DNA of 6,587 nt from NCBI GenBank assembly GCA_023379345.1, contig JAMCUV010000003.1, forward strand, positions 1 to 6,587, written 5' to 3'. Positions 1 through 5,321 of this stretch are shown here, piece by piece. The stretch is from Thermoplasmatota archaeon. Lineage in GTDB: Archaea; Thermoplasmatota; Thermoplasmata; Thermoplasmatales; Thermoplasmataceae. The notes beneath the pieces were generated by a model. The model saw only the letters and a program-made list of their open reading frames with translations. It made no database searches and had not been told where the DNA came from. Made by a program: the position numbers and the translations under genes. How positions within the stretch are numbered: position 1 is the stretch's first letter; the number at the start of each line of letters is the position of its first letter.

Positions 1-20
1 GGCATAACCCGACAAAGCGT

Positions 21-29
21 TAAATTTTA
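21..29 (+). promoter_or_regulatory. Possible TATA box for the prenyl synthase
   Basis: TTAAATTTT is preceded by purine-containing sequence and centred about 33 bp upstream of the ATG at 58. It would place transcription initiation near 50, giving a leader of a few bases. It also argues against the GTG at 31, which would lie upstream of that start site. Only 30 bases of upstream context are visible, so this is tentative. Confidence 0.35.
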
Positions 30-57
30 TGTGAACATAACATCCCAGTCCACAGAG

Positions 58-1116
58 ATGAATACATCGGATTACGATACGGCATTCAGGAGCATGAGGG
101 ATCGCGTGGATACGGAGTTGAAAGCATATTTCGACTCAATGGATGGAATGAAGAGCGATCCTGTATGTGTCACGGTCACATCAATGATCAAGGACTTCAC
201 AATGAATGGAGGAAAGAGGATCAGGCCAATACTGGTTGTCCTTGGTCATGACCTCTTTGCCCCTCATGATGAGAGGGTATACAGGGCCGCAATTTCCATT
301 GAGCTCACACAGACGTATCTCCTGATTCATGATGACATAATGGATCAGAGCGAAACAAGGCGGGGCAAACCAAGCCTGCACGCCGCAGCTAGAGCCCAGG
401 TTACGGGAATTGTGAGCGATCCCAGGCGCATATCCGAAAACATTGCCATTGTGGCGGGTGATCTTGCAGATTCATACGCACATCAGGCTCTGCTGGGTTG
501 TGGCCTCCCTCCAAACGAAACAATGGCGGCCAACATGGAACTCTCCAGGATAATAGAGATGACCGGATATGGGCAGCTCATAGACATCAGCTCATCATAC
601 AACCCGGATTTTTCCCAGAAGGACCTCCTTAGGCTCCACATGCTTAAAACAGCAAAATATACCATTGAGGGCCCCCTGAGGATGGGTGCGCTTTTGAGCG
701 GAACGGCCCAGAACATACTTCCTCTCAGCTACTACGGCACACTTCTGGGAACAGCCTTCCAGCTTCATGATGATATACTGGGGCTCTTCGGTGATGAGAA
801 GAAAACAGGCAAATCAATCAAGAGTGACGTCAACGAGGGAAAGAAGACCCTGCTCATACTTAAGGCCATTGAGCGTTCTGGTGGTGAGGATGCCGATTTC
901 ATAAGGAAATGCATAGGTTCCGGCAACGTTTCAGACCAGGATTTTGAAAAACTGAGAAAAATTGTTATGGATACAGGTTCCTATGAATATTCAAGAAACC
1001 TCATGACAAAACTCATCCAGAAAAGCAAGGAATACCTGGCACAGGTACAGGGGAACGCCGAAATCAAGGAATTTCTGGCCTGGTTTGCGCACTATATAAT
1101 CGATCGGACAAGCTAA
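58..1116 (+). CDS. idsA: Polyprenyl diphosphate synthase, probable geranylgeranyl diphosphate synthase (type I, archaeal)
   Basis: Trans-isoprenyl diphosphate synthase that condenses isopentenyl diphosphate onto allylic diphosphates. In archaea the C20 product feeds ether-lipid synthesis; the enzyme is cytosolic and all-helical. Numbering from the ATG at 58 (352 aa, slightly longer than the usual 300-340): GGKRIRP at 51-57 binds diphosphate; the first Asp-rich motif DDIMD is at 92-96, followed by the conserved RRG; the K-T pair is at 197-198; the second Asp-rich motif QLHDDILG is at 235-242, then GDEKKTGK. The residue five before the first motif is Tyr87, an aromatic as in archaeal C20 synthases, so GGPP is the inferred product. 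The frame stays open upstream to the window edge and has a GTG at 31, but an AT-rich box at 21-29 lies about 30 bp before the ATG at 58, so I prefer that start. The C-terminus overlaps xerA. Family assignment is very secure; chain length is inferred. Confidence 0.93.
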   Translation: MNTSDYDTAFRSMRDRVDTELKAYFDSMDGMKSDPVCVTVTSMIKDFTMNGGKRIRPILVVLGHDLFAPHDERVYRAAISIELTQTYLLIHDDIMDQSETRRGKPSLHAAARAQVTGIVSDPRRISENIAIVAGDLADSYAHQALLGCGLPPNETMAANMELSRIIEMTGYGQLIDISSSYNPDFSQKDLLRLHMLKTAKYTIEGPLRMGALLSGTAQNILPLSYYGTLLGTAFQLHDDILGLFGDEKKTGKSIKSDVNEGKKTLLILKAIERSGGEDADFIRKCIGSGNVSDQDFEKLRKIVMDTGSYEYSRNLMTKLIQKSKEYLAQVQGNAEIKEFLAWFAHYIIDRTS

Positions 1117-1940
1117 TACCTTGGCCGATGCTTTTCATACATCTCCTTAAGCGCACTCTCGTCAATGTGAGTATATATCTCCGTGGTGTTGAGGCTGGCA
1201 TGCCCCAGAAGCTGCTGTATGAATCTTATATCACCGCCATTCCTGAGTATGGCGGTGGCAAAAGTATGCCTCAGGACGTGCGGCGTGACCTTCTTCTGAA
1301 TTCCCGCACTCATGGCTGCATTCCTTATGATTCGTTCAACGGTAGACGTGTCAAACCTGTTTCCCCTGCGGCTGACAAGAAGCGATGGCGTATTTACATC
1401 AAGGATATTCCTGGATTTCAAATATTCCCTCACGAGCGACACTGTCGTTTCAGGAAGCAGCACGATCCTGTCCCTGTCTCCCTTTCCGGACTTCACGTGC
1501 AGAATGCCTTCCTCAAGGTCGACATCCTGAATGTTCAGGTGGCAGAGTTCCCCCACCCTGATGCCAGTATTCGCAAGGATTGATACAATGAGCCTTGTTT
1601 TCAGCTCCTGGTTTTCATCATTCAGCATTAATCCCATTTCTCTTTCAGTGAGGTAGTTCGGCACTTTCTTCGATCTCTTTGGTGACGTGAGATTCCTTGG
1701 TTCAGGCACGTCCATGACCTTGAAGAAATGCTTTATTGCCTTCATTGCAAGATACTGGCTGCTCTTTGAGTATTTTTTGCGGGTGGCAAGATAGTTCTTG
1801 AAGTTTTCAACATCTACGGCGGTGCACTGCGAGATGCTTTTGCCAATAAAGTCCATGAATATTGTGGCCAGGAAGGTGTATTCCTTTACTGTGTAGGGGC
1901 TCTTCCTTTCCCCGATCATTATGGAACGGAACCGGTCCAC
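1113..1940 (-). CDS. xerA: XerA-type tyrosine recombinase
   Basis: Site-specific recombinase of the phage-integrase superfamily. Archaeal XerA acts at dif sites to resolve chromosome dimers. With a GTG start at 1940 (275 aa, close to typical XerA length) there is an N-terminal SAM-like core-binding domain (about 8-80, beginning GERKSPYTVKEY) and a C-terminal catalytic domain. All catalytic residues are visible: Arg128 in TGIRVGEL, Lys153 in the beta-hairpin SGKGDRDR, His221 and Arg224 in TPHVLRHTFA, His247 in LLGHAS, and nucleophile Tyr256 in TEIYTHI. The short tail after the Tyr resembles the XerA C-terminal helix. A frame extending to an ATG at 2084 adds 48 Cys-rich, unconserved-looking residues and runs through the TATA box at 1983-1990, so I reject it. 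TTG at 1961 and ATG at 1919 are other possible starts. No attachment sites, integrase partners or cargo lie nearby, so a chromosomal XerA is favoured over a mobile-element integrase. Confidence 0.9.
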   Translation of the reverse strand: MDRFRSIMIGERKSPYTVKEYTFLATIFMDFIGKSISQCTAVDVENFKNYLATRKKYSKSSQYLAMKAIKHFFKVMDVPEPRNLTSPKRSKKVPNYLTEREMGLMLNDENQELKTRLIVSILANTGIRVGELCHLNIQDVDLEEGILHVKSGKGDRDRIVLLPETTVSLVREYLKSRNILDVNTPSLLVSRRGNRFDTSTVERIIRNAAMSAGIQKKVTPHVLRHTFATAILRNGGDIRFIQQLLGHASLNTTEIYTHIDESALKEMYEKHRPRY

Positions 1941-1982
1941 TTCACTGCCATTCTGTTGCAATAACCGCACAAATGCAATCTG

Positions 1983-1990
1983 TATAAAAA
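1983..1990 (-). promoter_or_regulatory. TATA box upstream of xerA
   Basis: On the minus strand this reads TTTTTATA, preceded by AGCAAG as a plausible BRE. The predicted transcription start is near 1960, just before the candidate TTG (1961) and 20 bases before the GTG (1940). No Shine-Dalgarno sequence is seen. The same bases read TATAAAAA on the plus strand and could also serve a rightward transcript. Confidence 0.55.
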
Positions 1991-2036
1991 CTTGCTGAGC
2001 AAGTCCACCGGCTGCAAGACAGATGAGGGAGGAACA

Positions 2037-2117
2037 ATGGAAGATCATAGCCAGCAGGTTCCGGCAGCAACATGGAAGGGACACGCAGATTCAACGCGTA
2101 AAGATGCAGGGCTGTGA
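2037..2117 (+). CDS. Possible small ORF, 26 aa, unknown
   Basis: An ATG is preceded at four bases by GGGAGG (2027-2032), the only strong Shine-Dalgarno-like sequence beside a start codon that I noticed in the window. A plus-strand TATAAAAA lies at 1983-1990, about 50 bp upstream. The predicted peptide is hydrophilic (begins MEDHSQQVPAATWKGHADS), with no membrane segment, no cysteine and no family I recognise. It lies between two divergent genes and opposite the rejected N-terminal extension of xerA. It could easily be chance; conservation in relatives would decide. Confidence 0.2.
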   Translation: MEDHSQQVPAATWKGHADSTRKDAGL

Positions 2118-2232
2118 TAGGTAAGGCGTGAAAAAAACAGACATCCTGGAAAGCTTGGATACTATTGCCTGGAATTTTTATCGTGCAACCTCATTGGTGC
2201 TTGCTGTTCAGAGGCCATCTGCCACAAACAAG

Positions 2233-2240
2233 TTATATCT
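2233..2240 (+). promoter_or_regulatory. TATA box for leaderless MDR reductase
   Basis: TTATATCT is preceded by purine-rich ACAAG as a candidate BRE. The TTATAT core is centred about 25 bp upstream of the ATG at 2260, the spacing for a leaderless archaeal transcript. This decides the start of the reductase in favour of 2260. Confidence 0.65.
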
Positions 2241-2259
2241 AAATTCCAATTTCTCAATC

Positions 2260-3240
2260 ATGAAAGCAGTTTTTGTTGGACCAAAGTTCGGAAATTCCGC
2301 AGTGAGGATAGAGGAGACCGGGATAACAGATCCCGGCAGGGAGGATGTGCTTGTGAAAGTGGTTGCTGCAGGCCTCAACCCCTTGGACTACAACCTCATA
2401 AATGGCAATATTGTGTACAATCTCAAGCCCGTGCCCCACATTCCAGGATCTGAAGTGATAGGTATTGTTGAGAGGGAGTCCAGATCATTTAAGAAAGGCC
2501 AACGTGTGATGGTTTACAACAGGGTTTTCGACGGTACATGCGAAATGTGCAGAACCCACAGGGAACACCTGTGCACAAATGGAGGCATCTGGGGAGTTGT
2601 GACAAATGGCGGATACTCGGAGTATGTTACTGTCCCGGAGAAAAATGCAATTGCAATCCCTGACAGCATAGACAACGATACAGCGGTGAGCATCCCCATC
2701 GGTGCTCTTACAGCTTACCGGGCACTCAAGAGGGCTGGAGCCTCGGCTGGGAAGAAGCTGCTGGTTTACGGTGCTTCAGGAAATACGGGGATATTCGCCA
2801 TACAATTCGCCGGGATCATGGGAATGGATGTTTACGGGGTATCGCGGAAAGACTGGGTCAGGGAATACGGCTGCACTGAAGTTTTTGGAGACGGCAAGGT
2901 TCCGGACCAGTTCAGGGCAGATATTGTGATGAATTCTCTTGGAACACTGTTCTGGGATGACGCGGTGAAGCATATCCAGACAGGAGGAACACTGGTCTCG
3001 TTCGGGGTTCTCACAGGCAGGGAGGCCAAGTTGGACATAGCTTCCCTATACACAAGAGAAGTGAGCATCATTGGATCAACTGGCGGCGACCTGAAAGACC
3101 TGACAGAAACTCTGGAGATAATGAAGACACACAAGTTCAGGGTGCCGGTAGCGAAGAGATTTGCCTTCAATGATATTGGCGAGGCTCTAGAGGAATATTC
3201 CAGGATAAGGGACGGCAGGATAATAATTGAGTTTGCATAA
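2260..3240 (+). CDS. MDR-superfamily NAD(P)H-dependent reductase/dehydrogenase, catalytic zinc site absent
   Basis: Medium-chain dehydrogenase/reductase of 326 aa with an N-terminal GroES-like domain (about 1-125) and a Rossmann domain containing GASGNTG at 171-177. The catalytic-zinc Cys is replaced (AGLNPLDYN, 38-45) and the GHE motif reads GSE (63-65), as in quinone-reductase and enoyl-CoA-reductase branches rather than zinc alcohol dehydrogenases. A structural zinc lobe remains: Asp91, Cys94, Cys97, Cys105 (DGTCEMC...C), with Asp in place of the first Cys. A similar DGTCEYC lobe occurs, as I recall it, in Sulfolobales acryloyl-CoA reductase. Ser-Arg-Lys after the second Rossmann strand (195-197) suggests NADPH preference; this is inference. 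The start at 2260 matches the family N-terminus (MKAVFVGP) and the TATA spacing; a GTG at 2128 would add 44 unrelated residues. The stop codon abuts that of convergent rpe. Substrate unknown; alkene or enoyl-CoA reduction is plausible. Confidence 0.85.
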   Translation: MKAVFVGPKFGNSAVRIEETGITDPGREDVLVKVVAAGLNPLDYNLINGNIVYNLKPVPHIPGSEVIGIVERESRSFKKGQRVMVYNRVFDGTCEMCRTHREHLCTNGGIWGVVTNGGYSEYVTVPEKNAIAIPDSIDNDTAVSIPIGALTAYRALKRAGASAGKKLLVYGASGNTGIFAIQFAGIMGMDVYGVSRKDWVREYGCTEVFGDGKVPDQFRADIVMNSLGTLFWDDAVKHIQTGGTLVSFGVLTGREAKLDIASLYTREVSIIGSTGGDLKDLTETLEIMKTHKFRVPVAKRFAFNDIGEALEEYSRIRDGRIIIEFA

Positions 3241-3891
3241 TTAATCCTGCTTCAGGTTTTTTAATATTCCAATTCTTTCATGGATGTTTCCGGAAAAAAT
3301 GTAGGAAGCTGAAACCAGGATATCTGCACCGGCATCGACACATAACTTTCCAGTTTTATCGTTGATTCCACCATCCACCTCTATCTCTGTATCCAGTCCG
3401 TTCCTGTCTATGTATGATCTTGCCTCCCTGATTTTGTCAACCGTGCTGGCAATAAATTTCTGGCCGGAGAATCCGGGATGCACAGACATCAGGAGAAGTA
3501 TCCTCGACTCCGGAAGGAGAGGCAAAGCCTCACTCAGGGGGGTCTCCGGATTTATGACAATGCCGAATTCTGCCCCAGAATCAGCAATATCTTTCCTGAG
3601 TTTCTTGAAGTTGACGAGGCATTCAGCATGGATAAGAAGAATGTCAGAGCCTGCCTCTACAAATGATTTGTAGTACCGGTCGGGCCTGTCTATCATAAGG
3701 TGGGATTCAAGACGTTTTTTTGTCTTGCGCCTCACTGCACTGATCAGGTCCGGTCCCATTGTGAGATTGGGGACAAAATGCCCATCCATAACATCAAGAT
3801 GATAGGAGTCAGCGCCTGCCTTGTCACATTTTTCAATCTCTTCCCCCAGCACTTCCAGTTTCGAGGATATAATGGATGGAGAAATTTTCAT
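3241..3891 (-). CDS. rpe: Ribulose-phosphate 3-epimerase
   Basis: Interconverts D-ribulose 5-phosphate and D-xylulose 5-phosphate in the non-oxidative pentose phosphate pathway; a cytosolic TIM barrel that uses a divalent metal. At 216 aa it matches the family length. Visible motifs: SPSI near the N-terminus (4-7); HLDVMDGHFVPN at 31-42 with metal ligand His31 and acid/base Asp33; SHLMI with His64; the mobile loop MSVHPGFSGQKF at 135-146; EVDGGI with catalytic Asp173 at 171-176; and a phosphate-binding segment SASYIF at 194-199, where the usual Gly-Ser is Ala-Ser, a mild deviation. The ATG at 3891 sits about 25 bp downstream of a minus-strand AT-rich box and has no Shine-Dalgarno, suggesting a leaderless transcript. 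Transcribed away from the ferritin-fold gene and into the MDR reductase. Confidence 0.95.
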   Translation of the reverse strand: MKISPSIISSKLEVLGEEIEKCDKAGADSYHLDVMDGHFVPNLTMGPDLISAVRRKTKKRLESHLMIDRPDRYYKSFVEAGSDILLIHAECLVNFKKLRKDIADSGAEFGIVINPETPLSEALPLLPESRILLLMSVHPGFSGQKFIASTVDKIREARSYIDRNGLDTEIEVDGGINDKTGKLCVDAGADILVSASYIFSGNIHERIGILKNLKQD

Positions 3892-3907
3892 GAGAGGTGA
3901 AGCATCT

Positions 3908-3921
3908 GTTAATAGATTAAC
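3908..3921. repeat. Perfect 14-bp dyad in the rpe promoter
   Basis: GTTAAT-AG-ATTAAC, arms perfectly complementary with a 2-base centre, lies 17-30 bases upstream of the rpe start and over its likely TATA box. A regulator bound here would block TBP binding, so it is a candidate repressor operator; the role is inferred. Confidence 0.4.
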
Positions 3922-3926
3922 TTATA
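3911..3926 (-). promoter_or_regulatory. AT-rich promoter box of rpe
   Basis: The minus strand reads TATAAGTTAATCTATT here. The TTAATCTA part is centred about 25 bp upstream of the rpe ATG at 3891, so TATAAG could act as the BRE-side element or as the TATA box itself with a few bases of leader. It overlaps a 14-bp dyad at 3908-3921. Confidence 0.5.
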
Positions 3927-3995
3927 GCCGGGTGGCATTCAGGCAGGGGCTGCAGCAACACTTTCTGGCTGTCATGACGTACTGAAGACCAGTTT

Positions 3996-4031
3996 CATGA
4001 AGCAAAGCACTTCATGCCGGCATGTGGCCGG
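3996..4031. repeat. Two abutting hairpins and a 12-bp palindrome
   Basis: CATGAAG (3996-4002) and CTTCATG (4010-4016) are perfect 7-bp arms around a 7-base loop. Directly adjoining, CCGGC (4017-4021) and GCCGG (4027-4031) form a second stem with a 5-base loop. Overlapping both is the perfect palindrome CATGCCGGCATG (4013-4024), so alternative pairings are possible. Weaker AATGA/TCATT arms (4039-4043 and 4051-4055) and an 8-bp palindrome GTCATGAC (3971-3978) flank them. No T-run directly follows the strong stems, so they do not look like a simple terminator. Confidence 0.5.
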
Positions 4032-4141
4032 TAATGGCAATGATTTTGCGTCATTAGCAGAACTACTTTTTCCAGTTTTCATTCCAGATAACATCCAGCG
4101 CAGAGGCAGGATGAAGGAATTCAGGTAAAATGTACCGGATT

Positions 4142-4169
4142 GATATATTACTACAAATCATAATATATC
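4142..4169. repeat. AT-rich inverted repeat upstream of the ferritin-fold gene
   Basis: GATATATTA (4142-4150) and TAATATATC (4161-4169) are perfect 9-bp arms around CTACAAATCA. The element spans 28 bp and ends about 20 bp upstream of the TATA box at 4189-4194, a position suited to an upstream regulator site. Its right arm is itself TATA-like and could instead be the core promoter for the upstream ATG at 4207. Confidence 0.45.
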
Positions 4170-4188
4170 CGCCAATGTATCGAAATAG

Positions 4189-4194
4189 TTATAT
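4189..4194 (+). promoter_or_regulatory. TATA box of the ferritin-fold/thioredoxin operon
   Basis: TTATAT is preceded by CGAAATAG, a good BRE-like purine stretch. The predicted transcription start is near 4217, five bases before the ATG at 4222 and downstream of the ATG at 4207. This favours the later start unless the TATA-like right arm at 4161-4169 is the promoter. Confidence 0.5.
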
Positions 4195-4221
4195 CCCAGT
4201 GGTCACATGAGTGTTATTATC

Positions 4222-4734
4222 ATGGGAACAAACGAATCTAAGAAAGTTAACACGATTTCCGGAAAATCATTCGAGGAGGTCAGGAACCAGCTGCTCAGAA
4301 GAACTATCAGACTGAAGGAAAGGGTGTCGCAGAGGTATGAAGAGCTTTACAACCAGTCCATGCTGGATCATGTCAGGAAGCTACTGGAGGACCTGAAGAA
4401 AAAAGAAAGCGAGGATATCAGGCTCATAAGAAAGGCCATGGAAACAGGGACCATGAAGACGGGGGCAAATGATTCAACAGGCATTGATTACGGGATGCTT
4501 GATCATATACTCTCCAGTGACCTGGACGATCCGAATCCCAACGATCTGGGAAGCGTTCTTCTTTCAGCAATAAAGATGTCCAATGATCTCCAGAAGGTTC
4601 TCAGCATAATGTCAGAGGAGTACAAGGGTCCATCTTCAAGCAATGTTTTCAGGAAGCTTGCGGAACACGAAACAGAAAACAAGAACAGGCTGTCAGAGAT
4701 TTACGATGAGATGATCAATAAAGATTATTGGTAA
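4222..4734 (+). CDS. Rubrerythrin-like ferritin-fold protein with degraded diiron site
   Basis: A mostly helical, charged protein of 170 aa with the four-helix plan of the rubrerythrin/ferritin-like superfamily: helices at about 18-45, 46-75, 107-134 and 139-166, joined by a long crossover after helix 2. Helix 4 (VFRKLAEHETENKNRLSEIYDEM) and the preceding short loop are typical of the family. The usual ExxH metal motifs are altered: helix 2 has Glu62-x-x-Asp65, helix 4 has Glu150-x-x-Asn153, and the Glu expected in helix 3 is replaced within KMSND (118-122). No rubredoxin domain, signal peptide or membrane segment is seen. It may therefore bind metal weakly or be structural. The start at 4222 is chosen from TATA spacing; ATG 4207 adds five residues. 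It is followed in the same frame, 18 bases on, by a thioredoxin, implying co-expression and perhaps a redox partnership. Fold assignment comes from pattern, not a database search. Confidence 0.65.
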   Translation: MGTNESKKVNTISGKSFEEVRNQLLRRTIRLKERVSQRYEELYNQSMLDHVRKLLEDLKKKESEDIRLIRKAMETGTMKTGANDSTGIDYGMLDHILSSDLDDPNPNDLGSVLLSAIKMSNDLQKVLSIMSEEYKGPSSSNVFRKLAEHETENKNRLSEIYDEMINKDYW

Positions 4735-4752
4735 CCTTCCTATCTCTATAAA

Positions 4753-5067
4753 GTGTTAAGTGAAATTGATCTTCCGGGACTAAAAAATATTTTGGGGGAA
4801 GGCAAGACATTCATTCTTGACGTAAAGGCTGAATGGTGCCACCCATGCCGTTTGATTGAGAAATACCTGATCCCACTCAGTTCCGAATATCCTGAAATTG
4901 ATTTCTATTCCATAGACTATGAAAAAGATACGTCAGTTTTTGACTTTCTTGAAATAGGGACCGTTCCGTACCTCATCTTATTCAACAGGGGAAAAATAGA
5001 ACGGCGTGTACGTGGATATGTGCGGGAGGATACTCTCCGAAAAATCATGAAAGAAACATATCCTTGA
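4753..5067 (+). CDS. Thioredoxin-like protein with CHPC active site
   Basis: Small single-domain thioredoxin, 104 aa, the standard length; cytosolic, with no signal peptide. The active site AEWCHPC has Cys29 and Cys32; the buried acid Asp23 lies six residues before the first Cys as in E. coli Trx, and the cis-proline is Pro72 in GTVPYLILF. The motif is CHPC instead of the usual CGPC, which may shift the redox potential or partner choice (inference). The start is a GTG at 4753, without Shine-Dalgarno, 18 bases after the stop of the ferritin-fold gene; translation is probably coupled or from a shared transcript. It probably reduces disulfides in partner proteins, possibly acting with the upstream gene, and would be recharged by a thioredoxin reductase encoded elsewhere. 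Confidence 0.88.
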   Translation: MLSEIDLPGLKNILGEGKTFILDVKAEWCHPCRLIEKYLIPLSSEYPEIDFYSIDYEKDTSVFDFLEIGTVPYLILFNRGKIERRVRGYVREDTLRKIMKETYP

Positions 5068-5241
5068 TTTTCCTGGACGTCGGGGAGATTCATTCGAGTT
5101 CCTCCCTGTGACCAACATTGACCGGAAATGATGTCCGACTCGATCAGAAGGAGCTCATTCTAACTGTCGCCAGGATAGAATGCATTTTCAGTTTCGGTCA
5201 CATGGGCACTGGGTTTTCTGTGCATTGCGGCATCAAACTCC

Positions 5242-5266
5242 TGATTGCATTTCAGATTAGCAATCA
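5242..5266. repeat. Inverted repeat upstream of the mutase
   Basis: TGATTGC (5242-5248) and GCAATCA (5260-5266) are perfect 7-bp arms around an 11-base spacer. It lies about 55 bp upstream of the TATA box, so it could bind a dimeric regulator; no T-run follows, so it is not terminator-like. Confidence 0.35.
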
Positions 5267-5321
5267 TATCATGGAAGAAAAAACATAAATGCCGGGAATG
5301 CAGAATATTGTCACTAAAAAG

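Larger units (their letters stand above)
1941..2259. other. Divergent intergenic region between xerA and the MDR reductase
   Basis: This stretch of about 320 bases holds the xerA promoter at its left, the reductase promoter at its right (TTATAT at 2233-2238), and between them a possible 26-codon ORF (2037-2117). A frame continuous with the reductase opens at a GTG at 2128, but the peptide it would add is not typical of the family. I see no tRNA, CRISPR or recognisable riboswitch. Confidence 0.6.
3892..4221. other. Divergent intergenic region rich in inverted repeats
   Basis: About 330 bases lie between the divergent rpe and ferritin-fold genes, long for this compact segment. They contain the rpe promoter dyad (3908-3921), a cluster of CATG-centred palindromes and hairpins (3971-4058), an AT-rich 9+10+9 inverted repeat (4142-4169) and a TATA box (4189-4194). 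A 43-codon plus-strand frame (3997-4128) exists but has no Shine-Dalgarno and no recognisable product. No tRNA or known RNA family is recognised. Confidence 0.6.

Noticed and set aside
1128..1583. Long plus-strand open frames opposite xerA, and similar antisense frames over the prenyl synthase, reductase, rpe and mutase
   Set aside because: All are shadows of strongly conserved genes and show no recognisable protein features.
1941..2084. N-terminal extension of XerA to an ATG at 2084 (323 aa)
   Set aside because: The added residues are Cys-rich and unlike XerA, the protein would be longer than the family, and the stretch contains the TATA box at 1983-1990.
2128..2259. GTG start for the reductase at 2128 (adds 44 residues)
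   Set aside because: The family N-terminus begins at MKAVFVGP, and the ATG at 2260 has a TATA box at exactly the leaderless spacing inside the supposed extension.
3865..3873. GGATATAAT similar to the left arm of the Pyrococcus dif site
   Set aside because: It encodes the conserved N-terminal Ile-Ile-Ser of rpe and has no matching right arm, so it is coincidence.
3997..4128. 43-codon plus-strand ORF in the rpe/ferritin-fold gap
   Set aside because: No Shine-Dalgarno, no TATA box at a suitable distance, no recognisable family, and the start lies inside a hairpin. Kept only as a note because the frame is open back to 3928.
4222..4734. Reading the helical protein as an archaeal GINS subunit
   Set aside because: The charged helices briefly suggested it, but the four-helix order, long crossover and LAEHETENKNRL helix fit the rubrerythrin-like fold better, and the neighbour is a thioredoxin, not a replication gene.
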